Positions 1 through 54,379 of a stretch of DNA of 64,000 nt are shown here, piece by piece. Numbering within the stretch: position 1 is the first letter of the stretch; each line of letters begins with the position of its first letter. The notes beneath the pieces are model-generated. The model was not told the origin of the DNA. It saw only the letters and a list, made by a program, of their open reading frames with translations, and did no database searches. This stretch comes from Theocolax elegans (Eukaryota; Arthropoda; Insecta; Hymenoptera; Cerocephalidae), in NCBI GenBank assembly GCA_026168455.1, contig CM047431.1:49270032-49334031 (forward strand). The letters are read 5' to 3'. Both the position numbers and the translations under genes were made by a program.

Positions 1-199
1 AGGCCTGATTAAGACATAGCAACGTGGCATTATCTCGCAGCTATTAGGCATTATTTTTTCCTCAAAGTGCACATAATTCCCTACAAAACAAAAAAAAAGT
101 TATCTCAATACGATGAAAATTGACCGAGCTACAAGCATTTAAAAAATAATAAAATTTTCTGTGAAAAATCTTGTTGCGATAATTTTGATGCGGAGTGTA
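1..199 (-). mobile_element. Tc1/mariner-like repeat terminus (partial)
   Basis: On the minus strand this begins at 199 with CACTCCGCATCAAAATTATC, preceded by TA. The first roughly 75 bases match the start of a second copy on the plus strand at 53437. A TA-flanked terminus beginning CACT and shared by two unrelated loci suggests the end of a Tc1/mariner-type MITE. The rest of the element lies to the left of the window. No transposase is seen, and the superfamily is inferred from the TA flank only. Confidence 0.35.
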
Positions 200-638
200 T
201 AAGTTTCGATTCGATAAGATAAAACGAATATCATCGTCTCTGTCGGTAAAGTAGGGAAAAGTAATCTCTAGACTTTCTAGACTCGACGGACGTTTCGAAA
301 ATTTTATTCAACTTATATACGGAATGATGTATCAACTATTAAGATTGACCACTGGATTAACAACCCCTTTTACAATTCTTCGCAATACTATATATATATG
401 CACGAAAATTCTGAGCGCTTGAAAAACATTCTATATATACTCGGATAAACGAGACTCTCTTAAACGTCTCGCACTTTCATACTCGGATAGAGATTTAATA
501 CATTATCTTACTTTTTATTTGTTAAATTACTTTAGCTTATACATAATACGAACGCTTTTCCTAAAAGTCAAGTGATTAATCATGTGATATATAAATAATC
601 CGTTAATTCTTTTTTTTTCTTTACCAGACTTTATTTCC

Positions 639-985
639 TTAAGGGGATGTGATACCCAAATTGCAAAGATCTACTTATAATTTCCCGAAAATTTTAAAAA
701 CTAATAGCACTAGAAATCTGATAAAAATCAGATACTGTTAAAAGGTAATAGAATACCGTTACATAGCGATTTATACGAAGTAATTAATTCTAAATGAATT
801 ATATAGAAATAACCATTTTTGGTCGGTATAATTATATATACGTTGACTATACTCAAAAATCTCGTTCATTTATCAATAAGAAAATTTGAAAAAATTTAGA
901 GACAATCTTTAAAGGAAACACAACACCGTTACAAAGCGTTTATTTTGATAACGTGCAATCTTTTTTGGGGTTCACATCCTGTTAA
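639..985. mobile_element. TTAA-flanked MITE (piggyBac-like)
   Basis: TTAA occurs at 639-642 and 982-985. Just inside are imperfect inverted termini: GGGGATGTGATACCC on the left and the complement of GGGGTTCACATCC on the right. Two subterminal stretches near 745 and 915 (ACCGTTACATAGCG and ACCGTTACAAAGCG) are also related. It is too short to encode a transposase, so it is non-autonomous. Assignment to the piggyBac group rests only on the TTAA flanks. Confidence 0.4.
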
Positions 986-3298
986 TGCAAATATTATAGA
1001 TCGTTGCGTTAGCATTGATATTATATGTATATATATTGATCGAACAGACTTAATTGCAAATCTAAAAAAATGTACGATGTGAGATTTCATTAAGAATAAC
1101 ACATATTAAACAATATAATATAAAAATCGTGTAAGTTAATGTTCAACAAATATTACGCGAAAAAGTGAAATTTCGAAATAATACTCAAAATTTCACAGTA
1201 AGTATAGATGTGATGTACATAGATATATAAAATGTTTGACGAGCATGATTAATCACGTGATTTCCTTTAGCAGGGTATTACTTAACCCGTATGTGTATAT
1301 CAATGCGTATAGGAAGAGCACGTTATGAATGTCTCTTGTTTATGAAAAAATTTCTCTTATACAATGTAACGTTTGCGTGGGTGTGTTTGTGTGTGTGTGT
1401 GCGTGTGTGTGCGTGTGTGTGCGAGCGCACGTATCTGCGTGTGTATGTATACAAATATACATAAACATCCATTTATATTTGTGCATATACACACAATTTG
1501 TCCCTTAATAATTACATAATGTATATATAATATATATGTCATCGGGGTTAAAATCTTAAATATATACACAGGATAATGTACTGTGCCCTTATAGTATCAC
1601 AGACAGGCGTAACAAAAATATCAAACAATCGTTTCATTTAAAATTTTTTTTTTTTTCATATTCGGTATATCCCCCGTCGTCTCGTCGTAATTATTATTTC
1701 TTTTTTTTTTTTTTTGTTATATCATTATCTCTTTTTTCTTTTTTTATATTTTCATATTCAATAGCACGATAACCATTACACAATAATAAGTACGAAAAAT
1801 TTGTCGTACGTGAAGGAAAAAAAGGTGTGTCGTTGATAAAAAGTTGTATCGCGATTTTCAAATGTACATACTAACGAAACCAAAGTTCAAGAGCGTATAT
1901 ATATATATGTGTATATATAATATATTGTATAGAAGAAACGATTATGCGCGAAGTACACTTTGATGCATTTTTTTTTATCTATTCGCTCAATGTTAATTTG
2001 TTCTTTTTTTTTTGGTTTCTGTATTTCTTCTTTTATATTTTGTTTTTTTTTCTATACAACTGCTGTAACGTTCTACTCGGTTACTCTGTGATCCTTGTGT
2101 GCTAATTATTTTTTATTATTTTTTATTCTTTTTTCAACGAGTTTCACTTTCCAAGTGGCTGATTTAACTGAAACGGTCGGCACTATTATTGTCGTGTTCT
2201 CTTTCTCTCTCTCTCTCTCTCTCTTTCTTTCTTGTCTCTTTCTTCCCCCTCGTTCATTTCGTTATACGTGCGAGAATTTCTCCGATTCGAGTAAGTACAT
2301 ATGTATAAGTGAACGATGACGACGATTTATCTCGGGAGCAGAATGGAACGTTTTATTTAAATTTTAATATAATAATATTAACACTTTTGATATGTATTTT
2401 AACAAATCACAATTTCTTGAAGTAGTAATAATAAGTATTCGAATAAATTAATCGTTCGGTGCGAGAAAAATAAATTTTTTCGGTCATTCCGTGCGTAAAC
2501 TTAAGTTTTCATTGAAAAAGCCTAAATTTTTTTCAAAAGGCTGTGTGCTCTTGTTGATTCCACACAATAATAACACAATAACAATAATAATAATTGTATT
2601 TAATTCGTAATGCAATTTTTTAAAATTAATTTATCTTATAATTTTTTACTTTAGAATATTAGATATGCAAGTGCTGAAAGATCTGCGATTGAGCTTGAAC
2701 GGCATATATGGTACCTCGAGTGTAAGATAAGAAAAAGAACATATGTTTCACTTTGCTTCCGTAATAAATCATTATCGGATAAATTACTTATTCTGTCCAG
2801 GCTGTTAAATTAAAAAGTGAAAAAAAATGACGTACACACTTACTACGGAAATGTAATGGATATTTTATGGAATTGTGTAAGTATGGGAAGATTTTGTCTC
2901 CCTCGCCAACGAATTCGTTTCATTTTTTTTTCTTCTTTCAAGTAGGTGAATCGGATTTTCTTTTTTTTTTTTCTTCGCACACTGATACAACATCGCGTTG
3001 TTTATAGGATGCACAAGGGAACAAGCGATGACATAATTTATGCGGTATTTACGTGTGATAATCAAGCGATTTTTGGAACACCGCGCCTTTTGATAAAAAT
3101 ACGCAGGTACCGGTTGTATATATACATACGGCTTTTTATATATATATATTTTTTTTATCAGTTATTTCTTTTCTTATAAGTGGGATAGATTTTTGTTTCA
3201 AACTATATATGTATATAGGCAATGGAGAGCAAGGTTTACGATGCGTAGGTTTTTAAAAAAATGTTTTATCACCTTTCTTCTCGTCAATATATATATAT
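986..3298. other. AT-rich non-coding stretch
   Basis: No supportable gene is seen. Open frames here are short and rich in Tyr, Ile and Phe, as expected from AT-rich DNA. The stretch holds a GT-rich microsatellite (1379-1422), a CT run near 2203-2223, several T runs and short TA repeats. It lies downstream of the synaptotagmin-like gene. Confidence 0.6.
1379..1422. repeat. (GT)n microsatellite
   Basis: This is a run of GT dinucleotides with occasional GC interruptions, followed by GCGAGCGCAC. The His/Thr-rich open frame read from the opposite strand is a by-product of the repeat and not a gene. Confidence 0.85.
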
Positions 3299-4293
3299 GG
3301 GGTATTCCACGTGAAGTGGTCCGATCAAAATTTTAAAATGCACCAAATTTTGGGTACACTTTGCAAATGTTTTTCAGAATACAGAAAAAAATTTTTAGGT
3401 CCTGGAATCTATTTGCTCAAAAGTTATTCTAACCTCAAAAAGTGAATTTTTCCATATTTTTTTCGACACCAGCTGGGTTTACCGCTATATAACTCAAAAT
3501 CTATCAACTTTTACTATAGAACATTATATGTAACATTCGTTGCTAATTATATCTAGAATTTATTCTTCTGAGTTAGAATTTCTAATCTCAAGGTCAATGT
3601 TACATAAACTACATGTCAATATTCAACTTGAAAAAAGTGCAAGTGCGCCACCTTTGATTTTTTCATCCAAAAGTCTAAAAGAAAGCTTGGAGCAATACCT
3701 TTCAAATGGTCTGTAGCATTTTTATGGCCTCCAATTCTGTAAAAAGTTATGACAATTTAAAGAAACACGAAATTTTTTTAAAAATTTAATGGGAATTACC
3801 ATGTTAATTTTTGTGAATTTTTTGTCTTTCTTTAAATTGTCATAACTTTTTACAGAATTGGAGGCCATAAAAATGCTACAGACCATTTGAAAGGTATTGC
3901 TCCAAGCTTTCTTTTAGACTTTTGGATGAAAAAATCAAAGGTGGCGCACTTGCACTTTTTTCAAGTTGAATATTGACATGTAGTTTATGTAACATTGACC
4001 TTGAGATTAGAAATTCTAACTCAGAAGAATAAATTCTAGATATAATTAGCAACGAATGTTACATATAATGTTCTATAGTAAAAGTTGATAGATTTTGAGT
4101 TATATAGCGGTAAACCCAGCTGGTGTCGAAAAAAATATGGAAAAATTCACTTTTTGAGGTTAGAATAACTTTTGAGCAAATAGATTCAAGTACCTAAAAA
4201 TTTTTTTCTGTATTCTGAAAAACATTTGCAAAGTGTACCCAAAATTTGGTGCATTTTAAAATTTTGATCGGACCACTTCACGTGGAATACCCC
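3299..4293. mobile_element. Foldback/MITE element, 995-bp palindrome
   Basis: The left end GGGGTATTCCACGTGAAG is repeated as its reverse complement at the right end. The two arms, about 3299-3757 and 3836-4293, are almost perfectly complementary, with a loop of about 75 bases centred near 3796. TA repeats flank both ends, so a TA or TATA target is possible. Terminal bases are shared with the palindrome at 11627-12998 (ATTCCAyGTGAAGTGrTCC), which defines a family. There is no coding capacity, so it must be moved by enzymes supplied elsewhere. Transcription through it would give a long hairpin RNA. Confidence 0.8.
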
Positions 4294-6021
4294 ATATATA
4301 TATATATATATATAATCTTACGTGTAACAGCATCATATAATGTGTCAAGTATTTTCAACGACGCGCGTAAAAAAGATATTGTTATTTGAAAAAAAAAAGT
4401 TTTTTTATTTATACATCTCGTGTGTCTTGTATATGTTGAACATACTTTCCCTTTTTTTAAATGACAATATCTTTTTTTTCTTTATATAATGATCATTCTT
4501 CGTTTGCACATTGACGTTACGCGCGGTGTGCGAATGAGTGTCCCTCTCGTGTGTACTTATGCAGTTGAGCCAAGTTATTTTTTTTTGTTTCTTTACAGTA
4601 CAGTGCGAAAAGGTATAAAAGTTATATAGTAAGTTTTTTTCAAGGCCATACGAAGGGAACAGGAACAGGATTCGTAATAATAAGGGTTTATCGTCGCTTT
4701 TGATGATGACTTGTCTTCTCTATAACGCAAAATTGGCAAATATTAATATTGTTATATATACACATAGTAACCGTGAATATTCAATTCGAAAAGTTGATAT
4801 TACGTCGGTTGAATATATATATAAATTAATAAATGCAATTTATTAATACTTGCCAAACTTATACTTAAGGAACGTTCAATTGAATCGAATGCGCCGATCA
4901 ACATAAATATTCATATGTAGAACGTTAACGTACGATTATTCAGTAACTGTTATATATAGACACTTTTAATACTTGTAACAGTCTATTTGTTTATTAATAT
5001 TTTAGCAAAGTTTTCAATTGGTTGGAATACAATTGGTTTGTTATTACTAATTATTATTTATTTTCTTCTTTTTTTTTTGGGAGAGGAGAGAAATTTTGAA
5101 TTATTATTTTATCTTTAACGATTTTGTTCTTGTTATAGTGTATAAATTTTAACTTTCATTAAATACAAGCATTATAAAGTGCCTATTTACATATATACAC
5201 ACATTACAAAATCGATGGAAATAACAATTAGCGTTTGGAAATGGTTCTCTCTCTCTCTCTCTCTTTCTCCTTTTGAAATCAAATGATACTTTTTTATTTC
5301 TTTACAAACACTCCAAAGACAACGAAGCTAATTATGCAATTCACATGTTTTCTGAACAGGGATGGTATTTTAAGTGAGAAATGTTAATGCAATTCGTGTC
5401 TCACCGATCTTTCAAAAATCGAATTTTTTAAACACACACCCTATTGAATGTTTAAAAAAAAAAAAGAAAGAAAATAAGATCGATATAGAAAAAACGAATG
5501 GTATACATTTATACATCGTCTCTCAAACCAATCGCGGCGAATGTATTTAATGGAAATGCGCGCGAAATCTGAAGGTCGTTATGTATATATACCTGAAATT
5601 TGTTCATCTATCCCAACAATATTTTCGTCACCCGATTCTACACGCCTGCGTCTATTAAACCGTACTTTTTTACTTTAACTTTTGCACTTTTAACAATAAC
5701 CAGCTACTTACGCGACAAATGCTCTGTGTATATACTCTTGCAATACAATCGAAAATATGAAATCTGTTCGATAACAATTTTATTATTTATTATATATTAT
5801 TTTTTTTTGGCTTTGTTTCGTTTTTAAATATTTCTTTTTTATTTTCTTGTATACGTATATATATGCGATCGTCGTTCTATTATAGTTTTGTTTATATCTT
5901 ATTAATTCTCTTTTATATTTTCGATATATTATATCAAGCATCAAAAAAAGGCTTCCTGAACTTGCTTTTAGGCAGTTTGGACAAACGTCAGTTTTGTATA
6001 TCTTTAATTTTATTTACTTAC

Positions 6022-6063
<42 letters not shown>

Positions 6064-7069
6064 GTATATATATATATATATACATCCATACTAACGTTTA
6101 AACGACGCATCGGATTAATGCACGATCAAATGCATATATCAATATGTATATACGTATGTGTGTGGGGTTACATATTATGTACCTGTACAATTTATTTATT
6201 TACATTGAAGTGCGATAATCCAGAATTTTTTGTTATACTCTTAATGTTTACTTTTGCAGAGCTAGCGAATTTAAAAATAAAATGAAAATTTATATAGCAA
6301 CTCTATGTGAATATATTTATATACGGGTCTATTCTGTATCTATTTTACGCGATTTACGATATTGTCATTCTTCGCAACGAAGTATCAAAATTGCGATCAC
6401 TTCAATGTATATAACCTCTGTTTATTTTGTTTCCTTTCGGTTATCTATTTGCAAAAATTATAATGTTTCAGCTTCTACAGGTTTTTGGTTTTTGAGAGTG
6501 TCTTGAAACGTGCAGCTTTAATTTGGTACTTCACTTTTATTCAAGTTGTACATTAATTGCACGAGGGGAACAAATAAATTGCACTTTTCGATTCAACGTA
6601 AAGTTTTTGTAAAAAATTAAGTAATGTAGACAACGTTTTTATTTCCTTCGAATGAAATTAGACATAATTTATGTCAATGTAAAAATTTATGTCAATACGA
6701 TTTCAAATAAATGCATTCAATTAATTTGTATACGAAGCTGATGAAAGAAAAAATTTGAATACCAAAATATTAATATCCTACATATTACAAGACACTACAA
6801 TATTGAGTAATAATTTCAATATAGCCATACATGTTTACTCTCTCTCACTCTCTCTCACACTCACTCTCTCACGCTCACTCTCGACGAAGACGATAATAAA
6901 AATAAAAAATGAAAAATGAAAAGATGAGGATGAAAGGAAGGAGACAACAAAATGTACAAGTTACGTCTCCTGGACCCTTCCCAACTTATTTTATCTTTTT
7001 GTTTTTCGTGTTCATCTTGTAGATTGTGGAGCATAGGAAGAATAATGAGTGTACTTGCACGAATGTTAT
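4294..7069. other. Downstream flank of Syt12-like gene; no other gene seen
   Basis: This lies immediately 3' of the synaptotagmin stop codon on the minus strand. The part nearest 7069 is probably its 3' UTR, but the poly(A) site cannot be fixed because AATAAA-like words are frequent in this AT-rich DNA. Microsatellites include CT runs near 5249-5265 and 6026-6060 followed by (TA)n. No exon or RNA gene is supportable. Confidence 0.5.
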
Positions 7070-48813
<41,744 letters not shown>

Positions 48814-49908
48814 CTTTATAAACACACAATATCATTACATGTATTTTTGTTTATATCTATACATATATACGATTATGCGTATTATCATCGATTCTTATAC
48901 GTTTTTGGATATTGGGGATGGTTTATGCGGATTACATTATGTTTATATACGTCAGCGCCAGCACTTTTATTTAACACATATTCAAATCGTGATTAACGAT
49001 CGTATTAAGCTGCGGTTGATCGTTGTCTAAATACATATTTATTAAGTTCAAAATATATTAGCTAATTAATAGAAATAATAATTAATTTTAAAATGTTAGT
49101 TAATTTATAAAAATAATGTATTTTTCACCCTGATCATCTAAAAAGTCTATACTTTATTAACCTTTACGACTGGAGTAACATTGCATCACTGTATTCCCCG
49201 TAAATTTTTTTGTTTTAAACACTTATAGTTTAGCCTTTTTCTATATATACAAAATTAAATTTATATTATATTAAATTAAAAATATCAACAAATTGAGAAA
49301 TTAAAAAAAATAAATTGTTATTGCAAAAAGTGACTTTTCAAATGATTAGGGTGAACAATTTTATATGCACAATTCGGGAGTAAAAGGCGATTATTCCCTT
49401 GGATAAATAGCTGCCAAAAGCTAAAACGAGGAAGCAACAACTTTCATCCCAGAAATAAATGTCTATTTTACTTCCTGGGAGCATAAATAACTATTAAAAT
49501 ATTATGGATAATCTTAACTACAGTATACGTGATGTTTACACTTACATTTACGTGTTCTTAGGAATTTAAAAAAAAATTATAGAGTAAGGTAAAAGTTCGA
49601 GTAATGGATCACCGCTATGGCTTTAAATCGCATTACACAAAATATTCTACGGGATTACGCTTGATAATTAAAAAAATCTTTATTTAGTAATAGGATTTAC
49701 AGTAAGACCTAAATTTGATGCTAAAGGCATGTAAATTCAATTATATATCTTTTTAATTATATAATTAACATTTTAGCCATTAACAGCTTTTACTATCTAA
49801 ATAATTCGTTTTTTTTTTATAAATTTTCAGATAGATGCGTATTGCAGTAGGAAGAGTATAAATAGAATAAAATTATAATGACACACGGAGAGAAAAGTTG
49901 AATAAAAG

Positions 49909-50881
49909 TATCCCAAGTGAAAATAATTTATAAATTTTTTATAAAATTTTTATAAAATACATTTTATATAGTTTTTATAAAGAATTGGTCATATAAAAAT
50001 TGTATAAAAAATACACTTTATAAAATTTTTATAAAAGATATATAGAAGGACTATTTAACAACTAAATTAAACATTTTAAATGAGCTGCACCATCCTGCAG
50101 TAACGGATAAAAACATTTAGATGACACGACCAAGAGGTTATGGACACCAAAAAAATTAGTATTTTAGCGCGACGAAAAATTACTGCTTCCACTGACGATA
50201 TTGATAAAAAAGTCCACAGTTCCTCCATCGATTTGGCTGAAAGTTTTGCTTTTTTCACGCCTTTTTGCTTTTTTCAAAATTGTTGCATCCGGCGTACTGT
50301 TTAACATCGACTTGGACATCGTGAAGGTTAGACGGGGTCTGACCAAATGTTTTGTTCTGTGGTTGTCAAGTCAATATTCAACTTTTTCTTTGGTTGCTAA
50401 TGAAAAAGTTGAATATTGACTTGACAACCACAGAACAAAACATTTGGTCAGACCCCGTCTAACCTTCACGATGTCCAAGTCGATGTTAAACAGTACGCCG
50501 GATGCAACAATTTTGAAAAAAGCAAAAAGGCGTGAAAAAAGCAAAACTTTCAGCCAAATCGATGGAGGAACTGTGGACTTTTTTATCAATATCGTCAGTG
50601 GAAGCAGTAATTTTTCGTCGCGCTAAAATACTAATTTTTTTGGTGTCCATAACCTCTTGGTCGTGTCATCTAAATGTTTTTATCCGTTACTGCAGGATGG
50701 TGCAGCTCATTTAAAATGTTTAATTTAGTTTTTAAATAGTCCTTCTATATATCTTTTATAAAAATTTTATAAAGTGTATTTTTTATACAATTTTTATATG
50801 ACCAATTCTTTATAAAAACTATATAAAATGTATTTTATAAAAATTTTATAAAAAATTTATAAATTATTTTCACTTGGGATA
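49909..50881. mobile_element. Foldback element, 973-bp near-perfect palindrome
   Basis: The ends TATCCCAAGTGAAAATAA and their reverse complement bound arms of about 480 bases each, with a loop of only about 13 bases (50389-50401). The arms are nearly identical, so every open frame in one is mirrored in the other. The inner part is less AT-rich than the terminal TTTATAAAA-type repeats and contains short open frames (for example around 50444-50626), which may be captured coding DNA. No target duplication is evident beyond the terminal TA. Confidence 0.8.
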
Positions 50882-51289
50882 CCTAAATGCTTTGGATAAA
50901 ATCTTCACGTTCGTTTATTTTTTATGGTTTTTATCTAGAACGTTGTATAAAAATTGAAAATAACATTAAAATCTTTACCATGTGAAATTGTTTTTTTTCT
51001 CAATACGAAAAGTAAACTCCGAGCGAGTGTTTTGTTACAATACAATTTTTATACAAAACATTTAGATATACATGTTTTAAAAGAAATGTTTTCTTGGTGT
51101 GTAACCACTAAAACAATTTAACAAAAAAAATCAGACAAGCCCTATATTTTGATTAAGAATAGTCATTCAATATTTAAAATATGTAACGGATATGAAAAAG
51201 GCGAGGGGCAAAAGAAACTAACGAGGATGACGATTCGAAAACACGGACCTTGGATGACGAATCTATCGTACTCTAATCATTGAGCTTAC

Positions 51290-51397
51290 GTCCACGATAT
51301 TGTGCACCACTAAGATTAGTCGACGCGTCGCTCATTCTATCCTTCTTGTACTTCCTAAGTTGCAAGGCGACGACCGTCACAATTATAGTTAGTATAA
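51290..51397 (-). CDS. Possible transmembrane exon (Syt12 5' exon or end of a neighbour)
   Basis: On the minus strand, AG before 51397 opens a frame encoding VILTIIVTVVALQL followed by RKYKKDRMSDASTNLSG. This is a hydrophobic membrane segment with a basic juxtamembrane stretch. A donor-like GTAAGC begins at 51289, giving 108 nt with phase 1 at both ends. If read through instead, the frame stops at 51273. Membrane segment plus basic residues is what synaptotagmins have near their N-terminus, so it may be a 5' exon of the Syt12-like gene. It does not join 48813 in frame, so a linking exon would be needed. Alternatively it is the last exon of an upstream membrane protein. Confidence 0.4.
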
Positions 51398-52259
51398 CTT
51401 AAGCATCCAATATATCATAATCAATTGATAATTATTGTTTGAAAAATATTTATTTACACAATTATTTGAAATGTTATTTAAACACAAATAAACGATTAAT
51501 CGAAAAGTATAGATATAATTAAAATAATTATATAAAATTACAACAGTCATTTTATATGCAATAATTATTTTATCAACGTACAATATAAAAAATCGACTTT
51601 ATAATGGTGAAAAAATTGTTCACCTGCGTAATTCTTTGTTATGTCTAACTAAATAAAATCATAATAAATATATACATTACACGGCATACATAAAGAAAAG
51701 TAGTTATATTAAAAATAGTGAACAGTCGATGAATTAGTCAAGCAAATTTTGTAAAAATTTTTGTTAAAAATAATTCTAGACTTTACTACATCAAACTTTT
51801 AATCTGACTATCAGTTATAAGCAAACGCAATTCAAATTCAAAGAGTTGCCGCGACAGCTACCAAAAGCAAAAGAGCAGCGGTTTCCCTAAAGTTTCGCTC
51901 AGGTGCTCCTTAAAAACAGACAGCAAACGCTTCAAGCGGAAGGACAAATGCAAGTTGGGATTTAAATTTGTGTCTGACCGCGTAAGGGCGTATTATGTCC
52001 TAATCTGCCCTAATCCAGTGTACGTGTGTCGTTTTCTAGGGAATAATAACTATAAACCTATATATTTATACTTAACGTATAGCAAACTATATGTGTGTAG
52101 GTAAAACCAACTGGCCAGTTCGAAAATTAGTCACTGCCGAAGACTTTACTCAAAACTCGATATTAATGCGTATTATTTTAGTTATTTGTATATATGTAAC
52201 CTACGAAAATTCCAACTAAATCATTTAATTCCGTTCTGAAAGCATAAGTTAATACAAAC
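51398..52259. other. AT-rich interval, no gene recognised
   Basis: No supportable gene. A slightly GC-richer patch at about 51840-52030 has no long open frame on either strand. Confidence 0.45.
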
Positions 52260-52619
52260 CAGAGGTGGGCAAGTACTCGTCCACAACTATTATTGAATGC
52301 TTTTCAAAAATGAAATAAAAATAGAGTTAAAACATAAAAAATGATATATCTATGAAATTAAGCGATGGGTAAGTCACTTAAAGCAATTTAAAAAATATTC
52401 GACTAAAATTATTTGACAAATACACTTTTCTTCAAATACTTTTTTAGTTCTTTTTTAATTATTTAATCAATAAATAACAAAAACAATTTAAATTAAAGCA
52501 AATTTTATATTTTCATTTTTATTTTTATTTTAAGCAAAGTTGAAATTTTTTTTAGAGAATTTAAATAAATAAAATTTAATTTTACTCTTTTTCTGTTTTC
52601 TTTATTTTCAATACAAATA

Positions 52620-52884
52620 CTTTTAATAATTATATTAAATAAATATATATTATGTATTTAATAAATTATTTAATGATATAAAAAATGCAAGTAAAACTCA
52701 GTAATTAATGCATAGATCATAAAAGGTTGTATTTGCTCGTTTTCGAAAACAGCAACTACCCAGAAACGAACGAGTCGCAGAACAGACTGACATATTATTT
52801 ACTGAATTTTACTTGCATTTTTTGAATCATTAAATAATTAATTGAATATATAATATACATTTATTTAATATATAATTATTAAGA
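52620..52884. mobile_element. Hairpin MITE, ~85-bp inverted arms
   Basis: Arms TTTAATAATTATATTAAATA...TGCAAGTAAAACTCAGTAA and their inverted partner end at 52884. The centre is GC-richer (CAGCAACTACCCAGAAACG). It is nested inside the hAT-like element. Confidence 0.5.
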
Positions 52885-53434
52885 GTAGGGGAAACCGAGG
52901 CAATTGTGGCCGAATTTTTATATATCTATTTTTTTCTGAAGCACAATGCACTCCATGAAAAATACCGAAATACTTTCTAAAAGTACTCTATCCATAGTAT
53001 ATTTATGAGTTTTCACGAAAGAATTAGATAATAGATATAAAAAAGCATACAATTTTTATGCAATAAACTTTTAGGCTTATCTGTCCCAAATATATACGGG
53101 GTAGATTGCCCGATGGTCTGGGGCAAGTTGAACGAAGTTAAATTTTCATTAATAAATACGTGAAAAATGATTACGCTATTGAACAAAAAAAACACCACAG
53201 AGATTTATTATAATACCAAAAATGCAAATTTAATGTATAAATACATTTTAATATAGCGATAATGATAAATTATAAACAATAATGAAAAGTAAACTCATCA
53301 TTTGCAATTGTAACAAATAAAACTTTTGTCTTTTATACCTTTACCTACGCAGGATTTGTTATGTGCCTAGTCTTTACAAGATGTATATTGTAACCAGTCT
53401 TCACAAGAACTTTAATTAAAAAAAAATTAAATAT

Positions 53435-53510
53435 ACACTCCGCATCAAAATTATCGCAACAAGATTTTTCACAGAAAAATTGCCATTTTTTAAATGCTTG
53501 TGATTAGCAA
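53435..53510 (+). mobile_element. Tc1/mariner-like repeat terminus, second copy
   Basis: TA followed by CACTCCGCATCAAAATTATC, matching the minus-strand sequence at 125-199. The matching partner end to the right is not identified, so its length is unknown. Confidence 0.35.
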
Positions 53511-54374
53511 AAATCATAACGCACGTTTTTATTAATAACATCGATATTTAGAACTGAATACTGAGATACTCAGTAATGAATAATATTACTGCTTTCTATT
53601 AAACGTTATTACGAATACCAACATTTATATAATAATCAGTACTACACGCAGGTGGAAATAATTATGATTAAAATAAATAATTCAAATAAATAAAGTATAA
53701 TAAACAATTTCATAAATTTAAATATTAAATATTTCACCAATACGTAGATTAATGCAATATTTTATTAAGTAAGAACATTGAATTATAATTTATTTTAAAA
53801 AATGAAAGCTCTTTTGTTTAGACTAGTACGCACTATACGTTAGTGTAACAAGAGTCCGCGTATGAAAATATCGGCGGTACTTCTCCGCCAGGTAACCTTA
53901 ACCTCAAAATAATCGAACCTGCACCGGAGGCACATCACAAAAAATATCAGAAGCAGTTGTGGAGGTTGAACCAGGAATCACCAAGATATTACGATAACCA
54001 AATTTAACCAAAAATAGTAATTTTATCAAAGTAGTATTGAGTCCTAAGCACATTTTGAATAATTACAATTCGCAGCCTTTCGTTCGAAATTAATCATTAC
54101 GCTCAGCAATGAGTACCAATCATTGACGTAGCTGTTACTATTTTTTCCTCTCCGTGTATTTCAATATATTTTGCGAAATAATTATCTTTAAATCTTTAAA
54201 TAATTAAAATTTTTTTAATATTAAATGTTTCGTAATACGTCAATGAAATACCAAACTTACGACCTTTCATCATTAGTACGGCTTTCCAACTAAAACTCTG
54301 TACAAACATTCCTCGTGTTATCCTTCATCACTCGGTTAAATTGCGACGCGCTCTGGTGGTTTGATTATTAGTTA

Positions 54375-54379
54375 TAAGC
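54375..54379. repeat. Target-site duplication TAAGC, left
   Basis: TAAGC directly precedes the 5' LTR and is repeated directly after the 3' LTR at 62452-62456. Five bases is the size made by Bel-Pao integrases, and the perfect pair shows an undisturbed insertion. Confidence 0.9.

Noticed and set aside
5863..6506. Open frames of 140 and 74 residues near 6 kb
   Set aside because: They run through CT and TA microsatellites and are rich in Ile, Tyr and Ser. There are no motifs and no splice-consistent neighbours.
50076..50714. Mirrored open frames of 60-72 residues on both strands
   Set aside because: The palindrome guarantees identical frames on both strands. No recognised domain or start context singles one out as a gene.
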